DNA from: Pseudomonadota bacterium
GTDB taxonomy: Bacteria; Pseudomonadota; Gammaproteobacteria; Halothiobacillales; Halothiobacillaceae
Assembly: GCA_021795795.1 (NCBI GenBank)
Contig: JAJYPA010000075.1
Location: forward strand, 1 to 23,595
Reading direction: 5' to 3'
Length of the DNA stretch: 23,595 nt
Within the stretch, counting starts at the first letter, position 1; every line of letters begins with the position of its first letter. Shown here in pieces: positions 14,929-19,539 of the stretch. The translations under genes were made by a program, and so were the position numbers. The notes beneath the pieces were generated by a model, which searched no databases, had not been told where the DNA came from, and saw only the letters and a program-made list of their open reading frames with translations.

Positions 14929-14961
14929 TGTAATTTACTCCTTTATATAGGTTGATTCAGG

Positions 14962-15087
14962 TTAAACAGCCCAGAGACTTTCCAGGCATTCGTCTTCCAG
15001 TTGGGCGTCGAGATCGTCCAGGATAACGCTTTCAATTTCCCCTGAAAGTGGATTGTCCTGTGTTTCAAGCTCGGTTTCGTTCTCCAT
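14962..15087 (-). CDS. acidic 41-residue protein before the coupling protein gene
   Basis: The ORF begins MENETELETQDNPLSGE and continues with a strongly acidic helix (SVILDDLDAQLEDECLESLW). GGGAG stands nine bases before the ATG and an AATTTGGCA element is 48 bases upstream, at the standard distance, so I take it as a real gene and first of the unit with the coupling protein. No family is known. It may be a small partner of the coupling protein; this rests only on position. Confidence 0.65.
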   Translation of the reverse strand: MENETELETQDNPLSGEIESVILDDLDAQLEDECLESLWAV

Positions 15088-15112
15088 TCTATGACTCCCT
15101 TGGGTGGTGATT

Positions 15113-15135
15113 CATCAATAGGGAACTGCCAAATT
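15113..15135 (-). promoter_or_regulatory. AATTTGGCA promoter-like element, copy 9
   Basis: Minus strand: AATTTGGCA, six bases, then TATTGATG, 48 bases before the ATG of the 41-residue protein; it would also transcribe the coupling protein gene. Confidence 0.8.
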
Positions 15136-15138
15136 CAA

Positions 15139-15363
15139 TTAAAACGGATCGTACTTTGGCACCCCATTAGTGACCGATCCAGCATCTTCAGGACTTTGCA
15201 TAACAGAATCCGGCTCCGGCTTGGACGGGTGGTAACGCATGTTTATATTATTGGTAGCAAACACACATTGGCGCACCAACTCCCCCGCCATTTCCGCTGC
15301 TGCCTGGCATTCATCTGCATCAAAACCAACACTAAAAGTGACTTTATGTATTGCGATCTTCAT
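15139..15363 (-). CDS. hypothetical protein, 74 aa
   Basis: The protein starts MKIAIHKVTFSVGFDADECQ, a strand-helix start, and ends in an extended tail finishing YDPF, like the DDPF end of the coupling protein. CAGGAGT stands eight bases before the ATG. A longer reading from 15510 would overlap the RHH gene and is rejected. It follows that gene by 28 bases and probably shares its transcript. It is not recognised. Confidence 0.65.
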   Translation of the reverse strand: MKIAIHKVTFSVGFDADECQAAAEMAGELVRQCVFATNNINMRYHPSKPEPDSVMQSPEDAGSVTNGVPKYDPF

Positions 15364-15391
15364 CGTGCATACTCCTGTCTGATTAATGGTT

Positions 15392-15841
15392 TTACTTCTT
15401 GAACTTCCTGCAAAACACTTCCACTGCATCACGCTCCATGATCTGTGTATCAACTCCTTGCGCATGCAAGGCGGTAGTTCCAAATGCAGTGACACCACGT
15501 CCATCGGCAAAGGCTTCTATGTGCTCCACTTTTAGACGCAGCACTTGCAATCCTGTCAAAATCCGTTGCAGCACTTCGGGTGAAGCTACTGCAGCACCAT
15601 CTTGGCTCGTGGTGGCGATTTGCGGCGCGGTCTTTTGCTCGGCCAATTCACCCATGCGCGTGTTTATCTGCTCCACTAAGCCATGCAAATACTCAATATA
15701 GAGCCTGCTTTTTCCGTGCATCATCAAGGTGCGGATGTACTCAGTGGACGACATTCCAAGCATTTCTGACTCTCTGGTCAATGCATCGCGTTCCCCGTCA
15801 GTCAGCCTTATGGTGAAGTTTTTACGGATGTTTTTAGTCAT
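15392..15841 (-). CDS. ribbon-helix-helix protein, TrwA-like relaxosome accessory factor
   Basis: Residues 5-42 (KNFTIRLTDGERDALTRESE, then MSSTEYIRTLMM) form a ribbon-helix-helix DNA-binding domain of the kind found in TrwA, MobC and TraY. Residues 45-75 are probably a coiled coil (YLHGLVEQINTRMGELAEQ) for oligomerisation; the C-terminal half is not recognised. In R388 the equivalent TrwA binds oriT and represses its own operon. Here the gene borders a long non-coding stretch rich in inverted repeats, and is followed by coupling protein and relaxase genes, so the same role is likely. GGGAG stands nine bases before the ATG; the promoter element is 74 bases upstream. Confidence 0.72.
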   Translation of the reverse strand: MTKNIRKNFTIRLTDGERDALTRESEMLGMSSTEYIRTLMMHGKSRLYIEYLHGLVEQINTRMGELAEQKTAPQIATTSQDGAAVASPEVLQRILTGLQVLRLKVEHIEAFADGRGVTAFGTTALHAQGVDTQIMERDAVEVFCRKFKK

Positions 15842-15873
15842 GTCAGTTACTCCCGTTTCTGGTTAGTGGTGCA

Positions 15874-15890
15874 GGGCGCCCGAGACGCCC
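15874..15890 (-). promoter_or_regulatory. stem-loop in the RHH gene leader
   Basis: GGGCG/CGCCC stem with a 7-base loop, between promoter copy 10 and the ribosome site. Similar stems stand at the start of three other leaders. Confidence 0.4.
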
Positions 15891-15892
15891 GT

Positions 15893-15915
15893 CACCATTG
15901 GGCCGGTGCCAAATT
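15893..15915 (-). promoter_or_regulatory. AATTTGGCA promoter-like element, copy 10
   Basis: Minus strand: AATTTGGCA, six bases, then CAATGGTG. The 3' half is atypical. It is 74 bases before the RHH protein ATG. Confidence 0.6.
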
Positions 15916-16122
15916 CCTGGCGCATCGCGCATGGCGGAATTTTGGCCCGCGCCCTGCGCGGCAAAGCCGCGCCGTTGCTGGCGGCGGGACGCCGGTTGCT
16001 ATCCCCGAAGGGGTAGCGACCGGTGTCTGAGATTTACCGTGGTACCTGTGAGCGTAGCGAACAGGTGCCACTTGCTTTTTTCGGAGTGGGGTATATTGGT
16101 GAAGGATAAGGGATAGATAGGG
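15916..16122. other. oriT: candidate origin of transfer (oriT)
   Basis: This non-coding stretch of about 200 bases sits next to the trwA-like gene, where oriT lies in R388. It holds GCGCGGC-AAA-GCCGCGC (15956-15972), an imperfect 14-bp stem (15992-16023), and an 11-bp stem with one mismatch (16039-16071). The last is followed on the plus strand by TTGCTTTTTTCGGA and then GTGGGGTAT (16086-16094). F oriT as I recall it has a very similar TTG-T-run-GCG-GTGGGGTGT, with the nick after the last T. A plus-strand nick near 16094 would send the right side first and the transfer genes last, as expected. Location is likely; the exact nick is inference. Confidence 0.55.
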
Positions 16123-16533
16123 TTAGACTGTCATGCATGCAGCCAATCCAATCTTGAATGATTTCCAATCTGACAGAGAATCAAATTCTGTCATCTCCAA
16201 TAACCTGATATGCTCCCTGAAAAATGCACACGGATTTTTACCAACTGTCTTTCCCCAAATGTCTTTTTGCCCGAGCGTCGCCGCCGCGCTTCCAAAAAAG
16301 TCGTTGGCACAAACCCATTGCCCCCGCCGCCCCAACCCCGCGCCCTTTCCACACTGCACGGGTAACATCGCGCCGGTTAATACCGGCACTTTCCATCCCG
16401 CCTTTTTCAATGTGAATGCTTTAGCAATATCACTATCAACCCGCACCCCATGTGTTTCTGCCAAACCCCACAGTTGAATAACCACACTCAACGCCACAAA
16501 GCCGAACACCACCCAAAATATAAACTTTTTCAT
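16123..16533 (-). CDS. hypothetical protein with N-terminal membrane or signal segment, 136 aa
   Basis: Residues 3-24 (KFIFWVVFGFVALSVVIQLWG) are one hydrophobic segment after a Lys pair, either a signal anchor or an uncleaved signal. The exported part has four cysteines (VQCGKG, WVCAND, NPCAFF, AACMTV), suggesting disulfides in the periplasm, and a conserved-looking CANDFFGSAAATLG. It starts with ATG behind a weak GGGG site. A hairpin with a short T-run separates it from the gene upstream. It is the closest gene to the candidate nick and would enter the recipient early. The family is not recognised. Confidence 0.65.
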   Translation of the reverse strand: MKKFIFWVVFGFVALSVVIQLWGLAETHGVRVDSDIAKAFTLKKAGWKVPVLTGAMLPVQCGKGAGLGRRGQWVCANDFFGSAAATLGQKDIWGKTVGKNPCAFFREHIRLLEMTEFDSLSDWKSFKIGLAACMTV

Positions 16534-16555
16534 CTCACACCCCGCGCTATTCGGT

Positions 16556-16577
16556 AAAGGCGGGCGTCCAGCCCGCC
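16556..16577 (-). terminator. weak terminator or intercistronic hairpin
   Basis: Minus strand perfect 7-bp stem GGCGGGC/GCCCGCC with a 5-base loop followed by only TTT, between two genes of the same direction. It may attenuate rather than stop transcription. Confidence 0.5.
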
Positions 16578-16584
16578 GGTTATT

Positions 16585-16800
16585 TCATGCTGCCGCCTGC
16601 AATTGCCGCAATTCATTACGGGTGATTGCTGCGTCTCCGAGTGCACGCGGATCCTTGCGCTTTGAGTAATAGCCCACAATATAAGATGGGCAATTCGCCA
16701 ACGCTTTCGCTTCCTTACTGCCTGCCATGCACCATTGAACAGTCAAGGTGATATCCAGATAAGCACACCACACAATGCGTCTTTCGGTTTTAGTTTTCAT
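16585..16800 (-). CDS. hypothetical basic protein, 71 aa
   Basis: This is a small basic protein (KTKTERRIVWCAYLD at the start, YYSKRKDPRALG in the middle, ITRNELRQLQAAA at the end) with three cysteines. AAGGAG stands seven bases before the ATG. It follows the membrane protein gene upstream by 22 bases in the 17216-to-16585 unit. I see no recognisable family. Confidence 0.6.
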   Translation of the reverse strand: MKTKTERRIVWCAYLDITLTVQWCMAGSKEAKALANCPSYIVGYYSKRKDPRALGDAAITRNELRQLQAAA

Positions 16801-16822
16801 TGCAGTCTCCTTATCTCTTCAC

Positions 16823-17035
16823 TTAAATAATGGCGCCGAGTAGCAGATGCCACAAATTCCAGCTAGCCCAGAGTGCGTCCAACAAAAAGAACAGGAAGAA
16901 TATAGCCAGCCATTCAACTGCTTCTTCTGCTCCTTTTGGAGTCATGATGTAATCTTCCAAAAGGATTTTGTTTTTGATCACCGCAGCCGCCGCGCGGCCT
17001 ATCCAGTCTTTCCAGATTTGATCAAGGTATTTCAT
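16823..17035 (-). CDS. small membrane protein, 70 aa
   Basis: The N-terminal half is soluble and basic (IWKDWIGRAAAAVIKNKILL); residues about 41-68 (EWLAIFFLFFLLDALWASWN onward) form one long or two short hydrophobic, Trp-rich membrane segments. ATG 17035 has AAGGAG seven bases before it, and that site overlaps the TAA of the upstream gene, so the two are coupled. The earlier in-frame ATG at 17059 lies in the upstream gene. No family is known. Confidence 0.65.
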   Translation of the reverse strand: MKYLDQIWKDWIGRAAAAVIKNKILLEDYIMTPKGAEEAVEWLAIFFLFFLLDALWASWNLWHLLLGAII

Positions 17036-17045
17036 GTCACACTCC

Positions 17046-17216
17046 TTATGCTTTTCCATTCAGAACGCATGCCAGACTACGGCCGCCGTGAGTCAAACAA
17101 TACGATGTGCTACGCACGGGCAATTGCTTTTGGACGCTGTTTGCCGCCGCCCATGAATAGCCGCCCATGATTCCCATGCTCAGAATCAAGATGCCAGTTA
17201 TTAGCAACGTCTTCAT
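17046..17216 (-). CDS. small exported protein, 56 aa
   Basis: The ORF reads MKTLLITGILILSMGIMGGY, then SWAAANSVQ, a convincing signal peptide with a likely cut after AAA at residue 25. The mature part has only about 31 residues, with two cysteines (SYCLTHGG and LACVLN) that could form a disulfide. AAAGG lies eight bases before the ATG; a GC stem-loop and an AATTTGGCA element (77 bases upstream) precede it, which confirm it as a true gene and first of its unit. No family is known. Confidence 0.68.
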   Translation of the reverse strand: MKTLLITGILILSMGIMGGYSWAAANSVQKQLPVRSTSYCLTHGGRSLACVLNGKA

Positions 17217-17229
17217 TTTCGTTTCCTTT

Positions 17230-17244
17230 GGGGCCGATGGCCCC
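17230..17244 (-). promoter_or_regulatory. GC stem-loop in the leader of the 56-residue protein
   Basis: A perfect GGGGCC/GGCCCC stem with a 3-base loop stands directly before the ribosome site, almost the same as the stem in the relaxase leader. Confidence 0.55.
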
Positions 17245-17270
17245 TTGCAGTTGCAGTTTGAGTTTCACTT

Positions 17271-17293
17271 CACTTATACGGTGGTGCCAAATT
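17271..17293 (-). promoter_or_regulatory. AATTTGGCA promoter-like element, copy 11
   Basis: Minus strand: AATTTGGCA, six bases, then TATAAGTG. The second A belongs to the TAA stop of the upstream gene. It is 77 bases before the 56-residue protein ATG. Confidence 0.8.
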
Positions 17294-17477
17294 AGTTGGC
17301 GCCCTGCGCTTCCAATGCTTCAACCAAAGCAAAGATGCGTTCCGCGTCTTTTTGACTACCATGTGTTTCACGCTGGATCACTGCTTTGACCTTTTCCAGA
17401 TTCATTTTCAGCCCACCCATTTTTTGGAGCTCAACGCGGATCCTGATTACCAGAGTCACTATTTCTGCCTGCTTCAT
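17292..17477 (-). CDS. hypothetical helical protein, 61 aa
   Basis: This is a small helical protein (MKQAEIVTLVIRIRVELQKM, then NLEKVKAVIQRETHG and AERIFALVEALEAQG). I prefer ATG 17477, with AAGGG 10 bases ahead, over GTG 17534, because the latter lies inside promoter copy 12. The leader would be about 55 bases. Its stop overlaps promoter copy 11. No family is known. Confidence 0.6.
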   Translation of the reverse strand: MKQAEIVTLVIRIRVELQKMGGLKMNLEKVKAVIQRETHGSQKDAERIFALVEALEAQGAN

Positions 17478-17531
17478 GTTCTGTATTCCCTTCCGGTTTT
17501 CCGGGTGCGAAGTTGGCTGAATTGCCGCCTT

Positions 17532-17554
17532 CACAGATAGGCCACTGCCAAATT
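17532..17554 (-). promoter_or_regulatory. AATTTGGCA promoter-like element, copy 12
   Basis: Minus strand: AATTTGGCA, six bases, then TATCTGTG. It shares its first bases with the TAA stop of the upstream 114-residue gene and is 77 bases before the chosen start. Confidence 0.75.
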
Positions 17555-17897
17555 AATTTTTTGGGGAAGCGTCCAGCAAAAATCTTGAGTGATACCGCAT
17601 GAAGAATTTATCCACTTGCCAGGCAGAAAACAGGGATATCTCCAGCGATGTGCTTATCTCCAATGCGCCTTTCCAATGCGTGCCCGATAAAGTCACCGCT
17701 TTCCACCAGACGTGCCAAAACCCCGGGGTTAAATCCCCCGCCGCATATTTATTGAAGATCAGGACCAAGCCGCCCCAAAAATCCGGCAAGCCGCCCCACG
17801 GGATAAGGTGTAACAGGTACACCATAAGAAAAAATGATAAGACAGACACCGATATAGCGCGAGCGATACGACGAGACAGACTTAAGGCTTCGTGCAT
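17553..17897 (-). CDS. membrane protein, 114 aa
   Basis: Residues about 15-34 (ISVSVLSFFLMVYLLHLIPW) form one clear membrane segment; a second, weaker hydrophobic stretch (LPDFWGGLVLIF) follows. The remainder is Trp-rich. ATG 17897 has AAAGGAG eight bases ahead; a longer reading from 18056 would run through the palindrome cluster and is rejected. It is the only minus-strand gene of this block with no AATTTGGCA element in front; instead the palindromes of 17927-18066 precede it, so it may be controlled separately. No family is known. Confidence 0.65.
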   Translation of the reverse strand: MHEALSLSRRIARAISVSVLSFFLMVYLLHLIPWGGLPDFWGGLVLIFNKYAAGDLTPGFWHVWWKAVTLSGTHWKGALEISTSLEISLFSAWQVDKFFMRYHSRFLLDASPKN

Positions 17898-17926
17898 GAC
17901 AAAATCTCCTTTAGTGCACCTGCTGT

Positions 17927-18078
17927 GTACTTTTAGTACATACCAACCAGTCGGTTGACTGGCTTCCGGGGGTGAAAACCTAAAACTCAGTACTTTTAAG
18001 TACTCAGAAAGTACTGTTGTGCCTTTACAACAAGCCACCAGCCTGAATCCGTGCACTTTTAGGTGCTCAAGAAGTTCT
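17927..18078. promoter_or_regulatory. cluster of GTAC palindromes, operator or iteron array
   Basis: Three related palindromes lie here: GTACTTTTAGTAC (17927-17939), AGTACTTTTAAGTACT (17989-18004, followed by CAGAAAGTACT) and GCACTTTTAGGTGC (18053-18066, followed by TCAAGAAGTTCT). The last two form a degenerate direct repeat of about 27 bases. A CCAGTC/GACTGG hairpin stands between the first and second. They precede the 114-residue membrane protein gene. A repressor array or the iterons of a replication origin would both fit. Confidence 0.5.
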
Positions 18079-18107
18079 CGCGTTTCGAAAGGCGTCTGGC
18101 TTGTGCC

Positions 18108-18167
18108 GTGCTGCGTTTTGCGGGTTTATGGTAGGTAAGTACTGCCTACCACCAGAAAACGCACCAC
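18108..18167. repeat. large nested inverted repeat centred on AGTACT
   Basis: The outer arms GTGCTGCGTTTT and AAAACGCACCAC pair over 12 bases with one mismatch; the inner arms GGTAGG/CCTACC (18130-18150) flank AAGTACTG. The centre shares the AGTACT core with the neighbouring palindromes. It could be a cruciform, a protein-binding site or part of an origin. Confidence 0.55.
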
Positions 18168-18184
18168 AGGGCAGGGAAAGCGGC

Positions 18185-18634
18185 CTAATGGAGCGGCACG
18201 GCACGAGTCCGCCCGTCCGCACCCCTGAGAATGGCGACTTGTTCGCCGGGGTGAAGGTGTGGGTTGCCCGCTTCTGGGACGCCTAACAATTGCCCGTCGG
18301 TGAGTTTCACCATGACCTCTGTGCCATTCACATGGCCGGAAGTGGCGGCATTGCCGATGATGGCTCCGCCTACAAGGCCGGCGACCGCGCCGATGGCGTT
18401 GCCGCCGATCAAATAACCGGCCGCGCCGCCAGCGATGCCGCCCAAGGTGCCATTGGCCGCTTTGGCTTGGGTGTTACTGATTTCCACGGGCTGACACCGA
18501 ATGACAGTGCCTTCGGCCAAGGTCTGGGCCTGAAGATTTTCGGTACTGCTATACCGCTGATAAGACAGGGGGGTGGTGGCGCAACCGGTAAGGGTGAGGG
18601 CCAAGATGGGGATAATGAAGATTTTGGGATTCAT
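18185..18634 (-). CDS. glycine-zipper outer-membrane lipoprotein, SlyB/17-kDa antigen type
   Basis: The 149-residue product has a lipoprotein signal (MNPKIFIIPILALTLTGC, lipobox LTGC with Cys18). Residues about 70-105 are a glycine-zipper repeat (GGIAGGAAGYLIGG, then GAVAGLVGGAIIG), the signature of the Rick_17kDa_Anti/SlyB family that inserts hairpins in the outer membrane. The C-terminus (VKLTDGQLLGV and EQVAILRG) is the usual small beta domain. AGGAG precedes the ATG and the promoter element is 46 bases upstream. Its role on a plasmid is unclear: envelope stability or entry exclusion are possible. Confidence 0.85.
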   Translation of the reverse strand: MNPKIFIIPILALTLTGCATTPLSYQRYSSTENLQAQTLAEGTVIRCQPVEISNTQAKAANGTLGGIAGGAAGYLIGGNAIGAVAGLVGGAIIGNAATSGHVNGTEVMVKLTDGQLLGVPEAGNPHLHPGEQVAILRGADGRTRAVPLH

Positions 18635-18657
18635 GGCAGTGCTCCTGATTGAGTAGA

Positions 18658-18680
18658 CATCTATCAGGCGCTGCCAAATT
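18658..18680 (-). promoter_or_regulatory. AATTTGGCA promoter-like element, copy 13
   Basis: Minus strand: AATTTGGCA, six bases, then GATAGATG, 46 bases before the lipoprotein ATG. It is the rightmost copy. Confidence 0.8.
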
Positions 18681-18710
18681 CCGGTGCTGTGCAGCGACAC
18701 CAGCATGAAT

Positions 18711-18716
18711 TACAAT
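18711..18716 (+). promoter_or_regulatory. possible -10 box for the plus-strand unit
   Basis: TACAAT stands 35 bases before the leader-peptide ATG. No convincing -35 is seen 17 bases upstream, so this is tentative. Confidence 0.3.
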
Positions 18717-18750
18717 CTGAGTGCGTGAAGTCAGCGAAAAGGGAGAAAGC

Positions 18751-18816
18751 ATGCGTCACAAAGACACGGAACCACCCGACATAGAGCGTATTACCCGCTC
18801 CGACATCCCGCTGTGA
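18751..18816 (+). CDS. 21-residue leader peptide, translationally coupled
   Basis: ATG follows GGGAG by six bases, and the ORF (MRHKDTEPPDIERITRSD, ending IPL) ends in TGA that overlaps the GTG start of the next gene as GTGA. The next gene has no ribosome site of its own, so this small ORF probably delivers ribosomes to it. Whether the charged peptide has a function is unknown. Confidence 0.5.
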   Translation: MRHKDTEPPDIERITRSDIPL

Positions 18817-19250
18817 GCTTGCTACCTGATATAGATTCAACTCTGACCAATATATCAAAGGTAACTCTCCCAGGTGGTGTCGTTGGAAAAGTTACTTTGG
18901 GAGTGATTATCGCATCCTTATGTATGGGCGGTATCGCTTTGACATCGCATAATATTTGGCTTTCTGCCGGAGCACTAACTCTAATCTTCTTGCTGGCGGC
19001 AACCATGTTTTGGCGGCTTATTAGTTTTGCCGATAGACATCCTCAAGCCGCCTTGCTTGAGGGGGCGCAGTTTCTTGCGCATGAACAGATGCAGCAAGCT
19101 ACAAAAGGGCAACCTGCATTCATAGTAGAGCCGACTGACCGAACGCAACCGTTCGCGGTAGAAGGCCCAGATGCAAACCTACAAATTGCATTGAATCCAG
19201 ATTCAGATATTCAGGACGAACAGAATAACACCGGAAGGGACAATCATTAA
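18813..19250 (+). CDS. two-TM membrane protein, 145 aa
   Basis: The start is GTG, coupled to the 21-codon ORF upstream. Two hydrophobic segments are seen (about residues 28-45, TLGVIIASLCMGGIALTS, and 50-68, LSAGALTLIFLLAATMFWRL), followed by a cytoplasmic-looking tail of about 75 residues rich in Gln, Asp and Asn. The TAA overlaps the ATG of the next gene as TAATG. Composition is less GC-rich than the plasmid backbone. The pairing of a two-TM protein with a small soluble protein resembles many two-gene defence or toxin modules, but I recognise no family. Confidence 0.65.
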   Translation: MSLLPDIDSTLTNISKVTLPGGVVGKVTLGVIIASLCMGGIALTSHNIWLSAGALTLIFLLAATMFWRLISFADRHPQAALLEGAQFLAHEQMQQATKGQPAFIVEPTDRTQPFAVEGPDANLQIALNPDSDIQDEQNNTGRDNH

Positions 19251-19525
19251 TGTCAACCCTCTATCATATCTACCTGAAACCAAAGCCGGAAGTTGCGGAG
19301 AATGATATCAGTAAGAAGCTGGATCTCGCCATAGACTGGTATAAATATGGCGAAAACTGCTGGATAGTAAAAAGCACATCCGAACCTGACAAATGGCAAA
19401 CACGCCTTAAGCCGTTGGTCGACCCCGCTGGGACGTTATTCATCTGTAAACTTGACGCCACAAAAAGGCAGGGATGGATGCCTAAAAAGTTTTGGGATTG
19501 GCTCCGGGAAAACGCCAAGTCATAA
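19250..19525 (+). CDS. SinR/Cas2-like small protein
   Basis: The 91-residue product has the layout of short proteins annotated as SinR family with a Cas2-like ferredoxin fold: an N-terminal strand (TLYHIYLKP), a helix (ISKKLDLAIDWYKYG), a strand (NCWIVKS), a helix (DKWQTRLKPLV), a strand (GTLFICKLD) and a closing GWMPKKFWDWL. Cas2 relatives include nucleases and toxins (VapD), but many SinR proteins have no known activity. The catalytic Asp of Cas2 at the end of the first strand is not obvious here. It is tightly coupled to the membrane protein upstream. The fold assignment is by pattern only. Confidence 0.5.
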   Translation: MSTLYHIYLKPKPEVAENDISKKLDLAIDWYKYGENCWIVKSTSEPDKWQTRLKPLVDPAGTLFICKLDATKRQGWMPKKFWDWLRENAKS

Positions 19526-19539
19526 ACACGGGGTTGTCT

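Noticed and set aside
16039..16080. Hairpin followed by TTGCTTTTTT on the plus strand as an ordinary terminator.
   Set aside because: No plus-strand gene lies upstream; a relaxosome site next to the trwA-like gene is a better reading, though not proven.
17532..17534. GTG at 17534 as start of the 61-residue protein gene.
   Set aside because: It lies inside promoter copy 12 and would need a leaderless mRNA; ATG 17477 has an AAGGG site.
2799..18680. AATTTGGCA as the -24 box of sigma54 promoters (TTTGGCA is similar).
   Set aside because: The required GC of the -12 box at a fixed distance is missing in all copies; an AT..RTG half is conserved instead.
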